A program made the position numbers and the translations under genes. Under the pieces are notes generated by a model. It had not been told where the DNA came from and ran no database searches. It worked only from the letters and a program-made list of their open reading frames with translations. A stretch of DNA of 64,000 nucleotides. It comes from Rostratula benghalensis (Eukaryota; Chordata; Aves; Charadriiformes; Rostratulidae). The first letter of the stretch is position 1. Every line of letters begins with the position of its first letter. This document shows positions 1 through 11,776 of this stretch, one piece after another. The DNA is taken from the NCBI GenBank assembly GCA_013399305.1, contig VXAI01000019.1:5109016-5173015 (forward strand). Reading direction: 5' to 3'.

Positions 1-750
1 GGTGTGAAGCTGTGTGCGCTCGTTAAAGGTCGTTAACGGCGTCAGCGGTCGGTGTCCCCCTCGTTCCCCGCTGTCGGTTCTTCCCTAAATATTCTCTGTC
101 CCCGGGGAAGGCTGAGGAGTTTCTCTCAGGGGGGGCTGCCTGTCATGGAGGACGCTCCTTCCCCTGCCTACAGGCCGTGAAACTCCGCCCTGCGCTCTCA
201 GTCGTGAACCTCAACGCTTTCAGGAGGGAATACACCTTCTCAGGAGGTAAAACGCTTTTTTTTTTCTTTTTTTTTCTTTTTTTTTTTTTCCCCCCCCCCC
301 TGGGAGATAATACAAAAGGGATTTGAGCAGGCGGAAACGTGCAGAAGTTTTACGCTTGGTGCTGAAAACCTTGCCCCGTCCCCTCATTTTCTCGGGCTGT
401 TTTGGCGCGCAAAATAAGCCGTCAGTCAGCGCCGAGGGCACCAAATCTCTCGAAAAGCAGCTTTCTGCAGGCATCGGGTCTGGCAGGAAGGGAAGGCGAG
501 TGAGTTTTATCGCAATAATGAGACGCACACGCAGCCGGTTTTGTTTTGCAGATGGCTTGCGCGTTGCTCACCCAAACGCTGCCGTGAGCTCTATCTGCGA
601 GGATTTATTTATTGCCGAAGAGCAGTTTTTTTTGTCGTGAGGTGAGGTTTGTACTGATAGCCTAGCGACGGGCGAGTTTCTGCCGGGTCCACAAGAGCGT
701 CCTCCACAACCCAGCTTTTCTCCATGAGCCAGTTGATAGGGTGAGGCTTC
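1..750. other. Left edge, mildly CpG-rich, no gene recognised
   Basis: CpG is frequent in 1-110 and 340-700, suggesting proximity to a promoter just left of the window. By synteny ING2 would lie in this direction on the minus strand, but I could not find ING2 exon 1 coding sequence. A T-rich tract (256-289) runs into a C11 tract (290-300). Confidence 0.45.
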
Positions 751-1439
751 CAATTAACCCGTGTCCTGCAATTATGAGAAGCAGCAAACTGTTAGGTTGT
801 TCTTGCCCCCAGTAAGAGCAGAATGATTTGTGATTAGCTATTACTTCGGGAAGCGGAGTGACATTTTATCCCGAGGAATCATTTCGGAGAGTTTTAAAGA
901 AGGCATCAAAAAAGTTTAGCCTTTTAAAACCCATTCGCCTGCCAGAAAATCTCCCAATTTTGACAGAGTATCCTGTCTCCCCCAGGGCTGTTGCAGAATG
1001 TGTATCAAATGTTGGCTGCAAGAAATAAAGTAAGAAACAAAAAATATAATTTTTAGCTATGCACTTTTTCCTACTGGGAGAATGATGTGCAGCAAATAGA
1101 ATTGCTAAAAAGTTGAGATTTCAGACATGTTTCTGATCTTTCCTGTGTGAATAATAATTGGTAAGCATCAGGGGGAAGAAAAAAAAAAAAAAAAGTATTG
1201 TGGAGTCTTGAAACATCCCGAAGAGACCTGTACATTTTGCAGTGTATTTCATTTATATTTCAAGAACCTGGAAAGAAGTGAGGAAAAATATGGTATCTGG
1301 CAAACTTGGAAAAAAACAGCTTTAGGGATGATTGAATTTGTGTCAAATGAAAAAAAAAAAATCTAACCCCCCAAAAAGCCTTCTGTATTACATTCCTACC
1401 TATGGGTAAAGAGTCCCTGTATTAATCCTGTGGGTAACA

Positions 1440-1573
1440 TTTCAGGGTGGCATGCTCTGGAGAAGTGGTTAAGTAGCAGCACAGGTTGTGCTGAGAGGTT
1501 GTATGGTCTCCATCCTCAGATATGTCTGGATCCCTTCCAGCCTACTTTTTTTTCCCCCTACGATTCTGTGAAT
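1440..1573 (+). mobile_element. Degraded CR1 LINE 3' fragment
   Basis: It follows the CR1 order: GAGGTTGTATGGTCTCCATC, then TGGATCCCTTCCAGCC, then CTACGATTCTGTGAAT at the terminus. Internal deletions and a T-run interrupt it. Confidence 0.6.
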
Positions 1574-4500
1574 ACCTGGTCTGTGCCAGATGGCTTGTCT
1601 GACAGCAAAATTCATGTGTTGAACTTCACTGACTTCATCTGACCAGCTCGCAGACCAGCATCTCACCGGATGGCTGTCTGCAAGTATTATTTTTCTTAAG
1701 ACCCCAGTTCATGAAAATATTTGAACACACTCTTAGCTTTCAGCTCACGGAGCTGCTGAGCTGGTGCCCTACATGACAGTGGTTTTCATACATCTGAGAT
1801 GTTGAGTAATTGTGGCTGTAGCCGGGTGGCTTTGCCGGAGTCAGCAGGGTGTTGGCAAGTTCGTAGAACTGAATGAAAACAGAGTTGTAGGCAGTACTTT
1901 CAAAACATTCTTTTATTACGCTGATGTCACTCTGGCCAGGAAAACAGGAAGTCTGCAGCTCAATGTGCTCATGTTCCTACGAGGAAGCCTTCATCTTAAA
2001 ATCTGTAACACCAGTAAAACCAGCTGCTGCTTTTTTTTTTATATATATATTGTGATGGCTCAGATAGCCCAGCCTCAGATCATGCCATGCTGCTCCTCTC
2101 ATTTTTGCACATATAGATTTAGAAAGTGAAAATAACCTAGCTACCTCCATTTCCATGGGCAGTAAGATGCTGAAACTTTACTGTAGGGTGTTCATAGCTG
2201 TCACTTCTGAGTAACTGAAGTCTCCTCAATTGAATTCTTTCATATAATACTTCAGGATAACACACCTACTTACAGGCAAAAAGCACTACCTGCACACCAG
2301 CGCAAAAGGACACGGATTAATAAAAGTGATACCATAATCTTTAGAAAGGTGTTGGCTGTTTGGAGGGGTTGTGTTTCTGCTTACAGTAAGTTTGAATGGC
2401 TGTATCATTCTGCCATCTCATGAAGAAATAAAGCTGAGAAATAGAGATTTCCCTTACAGAGCAGAAAAATAAAGCAGAAATGTGCATGAAAAATCAACAT
2501 GTTATTTAAAATTAAATGTTAGTTTAAAAATAACATCTTGGCATCACTTTTTTTTTTCCTGACAAGAACCTATGTGTGCACCATTGGTAAAAAATAGCCA
2601 AGAAAGTTTTAAGAATAAGTAGTAACATTTGTTTCAGGTGGTTTCTGTGCTGTTTGTCACTATGGGGGAAGCAGTATCTAAGGTACAGCAGAGATAGCTA
2701 ACGTTTCCTGAATTTAAATGTTCTCTGCTTTCTACCACTAAAATACAGATTTAAATTTTGAGTGGTCTTAAAAACGCAGCAGTAACATTAGAGCAGATTT
2801 CCCATGGAAAATGAAGCCTCAGGTCATTGTGTGTTTGAAGCCTCAGGAGGGAGGAAAGCAGGAGTAGGAGGCTGAGGTCTCTGGTTTGATCACGCCTCAA
2901 AGCAGTCAGGAGCAAGCGCGGGAGAATTTTGATGTATAGGACTCAAGTTTGCAGGATGGCAGTGACCCAACTGTGTCTCTTCTTTTGATGACTCAGAAAA
3001 ATCTGGAGATGCTGATGAGATGAGATGAGGCCCAGTAGAGCAAAACCTTGCTGTTTGTAGAGACGGGCAGGCAGAACGACCAGACTTTTCCACCAACCCT
3101 CTCCACTATGCAGAGTGTTGTCAGCTTGAGGCTGACATTCACAGTGGTATCAGGGATTTGAGTTTGGGCACAGTGCGTAAAACCCACCTCAAAGGTTGTC
3201 TCCCAAGAGTAAATAATACACAGAAGTCATACATTCAATGTATTTAAATGTATTTGTATGTCTCCAAACCACCCCCACTTTTCATGGAAGGTAGATCCCA
3301 ACAGTTTGGTTGCTTTATCATTTGCCAGTATAGTTTTTAAGAGTCCCCAATCAGAATATTCCCCTTTTTGTGAAAGGTTATTTCACTATGTTCTAGATGC
3401 TACTCTAATAAAGTATTTTCAGATATTAAATCCACATCTTATTTTCTGCATTTGAAGTTTTGCCTCTTGTCTATCATAATCCTGATTTTACATCCTCAAA
3501 TCATAGCTGGACGGATTCCTGTCCTGTTTCACCTAATAATACACCAGTTGGTTAGATTATTTTTTTTCAGCTTTTCATTGATAGCCCAGGAAGAGTTTCA
3601 GCCTGTGAAAAAAACCTAATGAAAAGCAGCATTATTGATGAGGACAAGTCCTTAAGGGGCTTTGATTGTGAAAGATCTGTTTAGTGTTTAGTGGAAATGC
3701 TCAAAGGATGACACCAGGGTGCTTCTGTTAAGCAACTGGAAAGGGACTAAAACTATTTGACGCTCTGTGTTTCTTGGCAGGTATGCTTCTCTGCTTTCCA
3801 TGGGATGAAGAGGATGAAAAACTCCTCAAGATACCAAGAAGAGAAATGCAAAGAAAAGAAAGAATGAGTAAAAGCCAGACTGGCTTTTTAAAAAGTCAGA
3901 TGAAGAAAGCTACAGGCCTTAGAAAGGTCATATAGAAAAGCTATAGCTGACCTTTGTATAGGTGATACTCCAGGTTTGCCAGAGCTACAGAGATCATCCT
4001 GTGTTTGCCTGGGTAAGCTATTCTCAAAAACTTCTCTAAGGTCAGGTAATTCAAAAAAGATACTGCCCTGTAAAGGCTTTTGATTTCTCGTAAATATTAG
4101 GCCTGATTTATCTGGTGGAACAGCAGTCATATGGAAACAACTATTATTATTTTCTCTTTCATTTACACGAGTGTAGAACACCTAAAAATAAGACATAGGC
4201 TAACATCAGGTCATTGCAATAAGGGGATAAACTACACCTGAAAAGGCTGGCATGTGTTTTTTTTCTCCCAGCTGGCCCCATCCCCCGCTGTATCAAAGAG
4301 CTCTCTAGCACTGAGTAAGGAGCATCCCGCACTGATGGGGAGGTGTATGTTCTTCCTCATCCAAATGCAAACATCTGTTCAAAAACTGGAGACGTTCCAA
4401 GTTTTCTGCCAATGTGCTCTAAAAGCAAATCTCTTCCAGAGCCCAGATTAGTGATGGGTTGGCTTAAATTAGCATGGGGAAGAAGGCAGCTGCAATATCC

Positions 4501-5820
4501 AGTTTGTCTTTCTTCTTCCAGCTGATGAGTCCTGTTTATCTCACCGGGAGTAAGTGAAAAAGGGAGCAAAATGTGCAAATTGGGTTTTCTTTGTGCTTTG
4601 TTCTGCAATAACTGTTTATCTATTTATAGCTCTTCTCATTCAGCTCCCGTGCTCTAACCCTGGGGCTGTACCCAAGAGGGTTGTGAGAAATGGGTAGGCT
4701 GGAGGTGTTAAGGAATTGACTTTTCTGTGGCGTCATCGCTCCCATCAGAGCACACAGTGGCTTTGTTTTGAGCAGAACCACGCTGCTCCTTCTTGAGAGT
4801 GTCTGCTCTGTTCAGAGCAAGGAGTTGTAACAAGTTAATCTCATGCAAATATTTACTGTCTTACTGGAAGCCTCTTCCTCTGGAGTAAATGGAAGACTCC
4901 AGGTGACTTGAACAGAAGAGAACTGAGCCCTTTTTGCCCACAGTAAACAACAGGGTTTTGTGTGTGCTCTTACCTGAGCCAGAGGCTGCCATGCATCCTG
5001 CGTGGCTGGGATTCTGCTGCTCGGCACAGGTCCTGGGAAAAACACGTTCTTTCTTCTTCCTCCTGAGGGGAACAACCGCACCACGCACAATCGCACCTTT
5101 GTCAGCGAGGTTGTGAAATGAGGGCAAGCAGCGCACCTGCAGGAAGTTTCAGTCCTTGATGGTTTTAGACATTCACGAAACTCTCCCGCGCGGGGACGTT
5201 CATTTTCTTTGCCAGCTCGGGGAAAGAAAGGTGGGAGCCAACCGGCCAGATGTGTCGAGGGAGAGGAAATCTTAGCATAAATAGGTCTTGCCCTAAAAAT
5301 GTCTCCGCTGACTGAAAGGAGAGCTGAGGCCTGGTGTCAGAGATGTCAGTGAAATGAATTCTCCTCCGTGTGCAGAAATGGGGTAATTAAATGCCTGTAG
5401 TTGCCATTTACAAATTTCCAAGTTCCCCTGAAAACCAGAAAAGAGTACTAGGATGTATCATTAAAACTCCACACCGAACAAGAGGAAGCCTCATTTTTTA
5501 ACCCTTCCTAGTGTGGAAATTTTTTTATTTTTTTTTTTTTTGGTCCTCTTTGGAATCTGAGTATCCAAACCTGTACAAATGGTTAATTTCAGTGCAACTG
5601 AAAGAGTGAACTGCAAATAGCACCAGAGAGTCTTGAAAATACCTCTGTAGCACCGAATCACCTGCATTATGTGTTTCTTAGGGCTGCTGCTGCAAAGCAA
5701 ATTTTCCCAGTGCCTCCACTTACTCCAAATTACCAAAAATTAATATCTATACCACTACCATATGACCAATGTACACTTTCCCCCCAAGAACTGGCAGAGT
5801 TTACATTTGCTTTATTATTC

Positions 5821-5885
5821 ATAGAATCATGGAACTGTCTAGGTTGAGAGGGGAGAGATCATCGATTCATTACGACAATCCAGTT
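5821..5885 (-). mobile_element. Degraded CR1 LINE 3' fragment
   Basis: ATAGAATCATGGAACTGTCT, AGGTTGAGAGGGGAGAGATC and ATCGATTCATT are the complement of the CR1 3' end, so the element is on the minus strand and severely 5'-truncated. Confidence 0.65.
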
Positions 5886-6631
5886 GTAATTGTGAGAAAA
5901 ATTATTGATTAAACGAGGTGGTTAGATCCCTGGCCTCTCAGCCATCACTCCATCACTCTCCCCCAAAATGACAAACAGAAAGGTGCCGCTTGCTCCCGGC
6001 TGAGGAAGGGTTTGGGGTGGAGAAACGTGGGCAGCACCTGACTGAATATAACACGTCTCCCAGACTGCAGTTAAACTGCAAAACACCAGAGGATTTAGAA
6101 AACTGGGAATGCGTTGGGTTTTTTGGTTTTCTTACTGGTGACAAAGTGCCTTTTGCCCAACGGTGATCCATCCCTGGCAGCGGTGTTAAAAAAAAGCGCG
6201 AAGTTTCGCCGTCCACTTGGGCCTCACATTTAATGTTACTTGAGCATCAGTGGCAATTCCAGCTGTAAGGGGCTGCAGGCTCAGAGGTCGGAGCAGAACA
6301 AGGCATTTTGAGTTGCTGGAATGGTGCTGGAGGAAGAAAATACCAAACTGGGAACCACTGGAACCCGATCTCCCGCTGCCTTAGCAGCAGGCGGTGGCAC
6401 TCAAGAATAATGTGGCGTTTTCCCAATGAGCCCACCACAGCTGACTGCTGTTAAGCAGGCAGAGAGCGTGGCGTGTTATACGCTGTGCATAAAATGGCAA
6501 AAAAAAAAAAAAATTAAAAAAAAAAAATCACTTTTTAGCAGAAAGAAAAGTTTTTAAAAAATATTCTGCCAAGCAGATGCTGCTGTTACCTTCTCTGCGG
6601 TTTGCAGCTTGCAAAGCTGAGGGAGGGATCT

Positions 6632-6834
6632 AAAGTGAAAGAGGGGAGATTTAGGTGAGGTATCAGGAAGAAATGAATTGCTGTGAGGGTGGTGAGACCC
6701 CGTCCCAGGTTGCCCGGAGGAGCTGCCCCATCCCTGGATGGGGCTTTGAGCAACTTGGTGTAGCGGGAGGTGCCCTCTGCCCAGGGCAGGGGCTTGGAGC
6801 TGGGTGCTCTCCGAGGTCCTTTCCAGGCCAAATA
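6632..6834 (+). mobile_element. CR1 LINE 3' fragment
   Basis: It contains GTGAAAGAGGGGAGATTTAG, CCAGGTTGCCCGGAGGAGCT, GGATGGGGCTTTGAGCAACT and GGTCCTTTCCAGGCC in CR1 order. It abuts the CpG-rich block to its right. Confidence 0.9.
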
Positions 6835-6837
6835 AAA

Positions 6838-7740
6838 CGTAGATGGAGCGGGTGGCGGGCACCGGCGGCGTCCCCCGGTAAAAGGGGATGGCCTGAGAGT
6901 GAGCCCCGTTCTGTTGGTGCGCGGGACGCACTACCTGCGTTTCTGTGGCGGTGACGAGCGCCCGCCCCGCGCTCACCCGCTCGGCCCGGGGGCTTCTTGG
7001 CGGGGGATGAGGCGTGAGGCGGCGGCGGGCGGGGCGCGGCTGCGCCCGGCACTCTCTGCCGGCGGTCCGGGGACTTTCCCCTAGGCGGGCGCGGGGGCCC
7101 GTGAGGAACCAGCGTCCTCCGTGCGTGGCCTAGAGTGCAGGTCTTCAGAGCATCCCGCCTGCAGCCCCCTCCCCTCTGTCATTTATGAGCCGAGAGCTCC
7201 CCCGTCCTTTCAGTCAGAGTGAGGCCTGCTCGTCGCCCCGCGTCTCCCGAGGCCGGTCCCCGCAGGCCGTGCACGGAGAGTCCGCCCCAGCCGGAGGAGC
7301 TCCGCTCTTCCGGGGAAGCCGCGGTACCGGCTCCGCCGAGCGGGCTCCGCCGCGGAGCTTCACGGGGAATACATTAAGGAAATGAAGCGCCGCGACTCCG
7401 CCCCCTCGGGGCCGCCGGGCGCTCTAGCGCCGCCTTGCGGCCAGCGCCCCCGCCTCACTGCGAGAAAACGGGAGCTTTTACCGATATCCACCCAAATTGG
7501 GGTGCGCCAGCGGCAACCCGGGGTGCAGCGGCCCGAGAGGAACCACCCGTAGCTTCCTAAGCGGCTCCAGCAGCCGTCGGAAGTAACGGGAGCCATCTTT
7601 AATGACTGCAATTTCCTGTAGCGGTGCGGAGAAGGCAGGGTCAGTTTTTCCTTTAGGTGGTTGGGTTCTTTTGTCCCCCCCCCAAGACAACTCCGTTCTC
7701 TCCGGTCCTCGTCAGCAAGATCAGACAATTAACGACCAGC
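6838..7740. promoter_or_regulatory. Orphan CpG island with adjacent ETS and YY1 sites
   Basis: Dense CpG from 6838 to about 7460, continuing to 7740. CGGAAGT (7578-7584, ETS core) is followed eight bases later by GCCATCTT (7592-7599), which reads AAGATGGC on the minus strand, a classical YY1 initiator-type site. The pairing is typical of TATA-less promoters and would favour a minus-strand transcript. I recognise no coding exon beside it. It could be a distal first exon or promoter of the gene to the left, or of a noncoding RNA. Confidence 0.55.
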
Positions 7741-10076
7741 ATCCCCATCACCAGCAACCAGGGCGGACCCAGCCGTTTTACAGCTCCTCGCCACAGCCAG
7801 TTCCCTGGCATTCCTTCTCCCTGCCTTTAGGCATAATGAAATGTTAATAAATCCTCATTCAAGCAACACTTATTTACTCGTACGTCAGAATCGTCTTGTC
7901 AAGCTGCTTTCCATGCAGAACGTGAAATAAAGATAACACGCTTCAACTTTCAGTTTCTATTAAGAGTAGCTACAGACTCGTCCTTTAATGAATCACAACC
8001 AAACATCAAAGAGCAGTAACATTCAAAAAACTGTTTTTAGAAAAAGTAAGCTTAAAGTCAGGACTTCTTAAAAAAAGGCATCTCGCCCCTCAGCCTTGTA
8101 ACGCCGTTACCCCCCATGCTCCCAGGAGGCCAGTAAATACTGCAAGCTTTGCCCTACAGCCGAGAAACACAGGTTCACACATGGCAACATCTGGAGACGC
8201 AACATCTGGGAAGCCCAAAGTCGAGGGGCAGGGGTGTGCAACCCCCACCCCACACAACCAGATCATCCCGGGTCCCTGCCGTGCAGGTGGAGGGCCCGAA
8301 AACAGATCTCACGCATCCCCAGTGGCTGCCAGGGCTCCCACCGAGCAGGGAAGTTCCACAGAACTCCTCTGTGCCCGGCGCCGCTTCCCGCCATCGGGAG
8401 CTGCTCCAGAGAGACCGAGGGGGAACTCCTGAGAAACCTGAAGTGAAGGGTGCCCGAGGGCGCAGGGGACAGACGGAGGAAGGTCTCCACCGGCCACATG
8501 GGGAAGCACAAGGCCCTGGCAGGCTCCAGGTGCTACAGAGGGGACAGGCTGTTCCCATCCACATAGGGGACAGCGCGACAACGGCCCTTTGTGGTGTAGT
8601 CCCAAAATGGCAAGAAACCTGGAAGTCTTTAAATGGACGTCCACGTTAATGAGATCCCAGGAATTCCTGTTCGTGCCTGGAGGACTCGATCCTTGGATCC
8701 GCCCGTAAGGTCTGCCATTAAACGATGCTAACTACTGTAATCAGACAAGATTAATTCAAAACAGCACTGAAGACAATATGTTGTGGGTTGTTTTTTTTAC
8801 AATTACATGTCATTAACCAATATATCAAAACATGCAGCCTGTGCAGGGATTTCAGCAACGCTGGAAACAAAAGGTCATCTCCCACTTCTCTTCCCCCCTT
8901 CGAACCATTCTGTACACGGCGGAAAAACATGGCAAAGGAAGGGCTCCTTTGGGGCAAGCACTTAATGATTTACTCGCTGTCTCTAGGAAACAGCAGCATC
9001 TTCATTCTCCTCACGGTGGTAAGCACCACCAGAGCAGAAATGTATATTCTATAGGTTCTCTCTACCTGCTACGCACCCAAAGGAAAGGGACCTGGGTTTA
9101 CACCTCGAAGCCACTGCTCAAAGTAAAGCTTTTCTGCAGGTGTCACAAAGTTATTGAAATGGCTGGAACACTGAGTAGCCCAAATCAAAGTATTATGAGG
9201 AAAAAAAAAAAACCCAACAAAAAAACCCAACAAAACCCCAACAAAAAGCACATCCCAGAGGTTTCGTTTTATAGTAGCAGTCAAAAATACACTTAGCATA
9301 GAAAGCTGTATTTGGGGTGGGGGAAAAAAAAAAAAGTGTGAAAGATATTTGACAGTATAAATTAAGCCTGCTTACAGTTTCGATGGCTGAAGCAGCTGCA
9401 ACTGGACTGGTAATTGGTACCCGACCAGTATAACCTCAAAGGGGATCCAGTACGACGTTACATGGGATCAGGGGCATCATTTCTATTGCCAATATTACAA
9501 AAACATCCCCCAAAAACCAAACCCCAACAAGTCAACCAACTCTCTCCTCTCCCAGCGTGAGAAACGGTGAATATCATGAGCAACAGGCCTGAAAACGGGT
9601 GATTCAACTCTTTTTTGATTGAAATTTTTTTTTTAAAGGGCTCTCAATCATTCAAGTATTGTGGTCCCTATGTACACACCTCTACGTGGCTAAAAAAAGA
9701 CACGGTAGACAACTGAGCACACTGCCATCAAATCGTAAGAATTACAAAATTGTTCAGGTTTTAAACAGCAAATTGTACCTTAATCGTTTAATTAAAAATA
9801 GAAAGAATTAGGTAGACTATTTTGCAAATAAAAGCACACTACTGTGCTATATATTAAGGCATACCTTTAAATGCACACTTGTCATCTCTAACAAGTTTCA
9901 TACAATTGCTACCAAGTGAAAGGACTATCATTGTCTTGCAAAACTGAGAAAGGAATACAAAATATCTGGAAGCCTACTTTTTTTTTTTTTTCCTTTTCTT
10001 TCTTTTTTAAAGTACAAAATTAACCTTCAGTCCTCATCTGGAAATACTATACACGGTACAAAGAGCGATTTCTCCC
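7741..10076 (-). other. 3' flank and 3' UTR of CDKN2AIP
   Basis: No second gene recognised. The minus strand has ATTAAA-type signals at 9787-9792 (about 290 bases after the stop) and 7984-7989; no AATAAA was seen. The 8090-8640 part is GC- and CpG-rich and carries a chance-looking 166-codon plus-strand open frame. A/C-rich low-complexity stretches lie at 9200-9245 and 9499-9530. Confidence 0.5.
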
Positions 10077-11776
10077 CTACAAGATCTCACGAGGATTTCT
10101 TAAAGCTGGAGGTAAATTCGAAGGTTTCGATTCTTCATCCAGAAGTACCAAATCTTCAATTTCTCTGCCTTTGTATTTTCTTTTGCATATCTTCACAATA
10201 ACTCTCTTCTTGAGGAATAATTTCAAAGCTTCTCTGGAAGCAACCGCTTTGGCGTTTTCCATGCTTTTGCCACAGCCGGTACCCAAGTAGACAGACTTGC
10301 ACCTCAGTTCACAAACTATATTTTCTAGAGAGCTCTTGTTTTGAGGCAAGTCTGCAAGTTCCTTCAAGGGAACGAAAGCGACATCTAAAGTAGCTTTGAC
10401 GGACTGAATGGAGGAGTTCAGAAGTTCTGCGTGATTTACGTTGGGGCTGAAGCCCCCGACAGCCACCAGTTTCCAGGCCACAGCTTTGTAGAGTCTGTTG
10501 AAAAAAGGCTGTCTCTCCTTCGCATCTTCGCTGGTTAAGGGCTTGCACAAAGCCCTGGCGGGGCTTTCGCTTGCCTGCGGGCCGCTCTTGGAGCCCAGCT
10601 GCGGTGAACCCGCCTGCGCCCCACCCTTGGAGGCCAGAGAAGCGCCCGCCTGAGCTCCACCCCGGCCCCCCAGTGAGGAGGGACCTTGCTGAGCGCCGCT
10701 GCGAGCCGCCAGCAGCGAGGCGGCCACCTGAGCGCTGCTCTTGGAAGCCAGCAGCGAGGAGCCCTGCTGAGCCCCACTCCGAGCGGCCAGCAGCGAGGCA
10801 GCCACCTCCGCGCTGCTCTTGGAAGCCAGGAGAGAGGAACCCGCCTTAGCGGTGCCCTTGGGGGCCAGCAGCAGCGAGGTACCGGCCTGAGCGCCGCCCT
10901 TGGGGGCCAGCAGCAGCGAGGGGGACGCCTGAGTGCCACCCTTGGGGGCCAGCAGCAGCGAGGGGGACGCCTGAGCGCCGCCCTTGGGGACCAAGGCTGG
11001 GGCACTGGCTTGGTTTTTGGAAGACAGCAAGGTAGCACTTGTCTGGGGGGTGCTTTTAGTGGTCGGTGGCACCGCTGCTGCCTGTGGGATGCTCTTGGTG
11101 GTTGGTGGCACTGCCACCCCCTCTGGCTGTGGGATGCTCTTGGTGGTTGGTGGCACTGCCACCCCCTCTGGCTGTGGGGTGCTCTTGGTGGTTGGTGGCA
11201 CTGCCACCCCCTCTGCCTGCGGGGTGCTCTTGGCAGCCGGCGGCGCTGTCTCTGCCTGCGGGGCGCTCTTGGCCGCTGGTGGCACTGCTTCTGCCACTGT
11301 CCCTGGAGGACTCTTGGCAGCTGGTGGCACTGCTGCTGCCACCACCTCTGCCTGTGGGGCGCTCTTGGCAGCCGGTGGCACCGCCACCGCCTCCAGGGCG
11401 CTGTTGGCAGCCGGTGGCACCACGCTTACTGCGGTTTTCTTTTCGGGTGACGGCACATTTTCACACTTGCTTTCCTTGGGTGGATTCTCTCCTGGCTCTT
11501 TGTCGGCTGAAGGTGGATTCTGCTCAGTAGGAGTCTCCTCATTAGCGGGTTTTCCTTCTCTCTGCACGTCCGAGGCTGTGACCGTTTCTTGATTGGAACT
11601 CAAAGTTGATGGGGAGCTTCCTGGATCTTTGCTAATCTCTTTTTCCTGCTTTTTTGGCAACGTGGGCTCTGTTTCCTTGGGGGCTTCTGCCTTGGTTGTT
11701 TTCACATCCTTTCCAGTATCCTTAGCATCTTTGCTTTTCTCAGCAGCTCGCTTCTTGGGGGGCTCCTCTAGCCCTT
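10077..11776 (-). CDS. CDKN2AIP: CDKN2AIP exon 3 (linker, repeats, C-terminal domain, stop)
   Basis: The acceptor is TTTTGCAG|AAGGGC and the exon runs open for 1700 bases to the stop at 10077-10079. It encodes the Lys-rich start (EEPPKKRAAEK), two blocks of tandem repeats and the conserved C-terminal domain ending in N-P-R-E-I-L. The long open frames on the opposite strand here are by-products of the GC-rich, three-base-periodic repeats. Confidence 0.96.

Larger units (their letters stand above)
751..6631. other. AT-rich intergenic DNA
   Basis: No convincing coding sequence; short open frames only. It contains two degraded CR1 pieces (listed separately), several A/T runs and a short TA run at 2038-2050. 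A moderately CpG-rich patch lies at 4985-5240 without a recognisable promoter motif set. Confidence 0.6.

Noticed and set aside
1..750. ING2 exon 1 at the left edge
   Set aside because: No frame resembles the ING2 N-terminus. Synteny alone is not enough to call it.
6554..7084. Open frames in the CR1/CpG island junction
   Set aside because: They run through CR1 3' sequence and GC-rich DNA. No family or consistent splice structure was seen.
10571..11592. Long plus-strand open frames (up to 254 codons) opposite CDKN2AIP exon 3
   Set aside because: They are mirror images of the GC-rich, three-base-periodic tandem repeats on the coding strand. Their composition is repetitive and no start, splice or family support exists.
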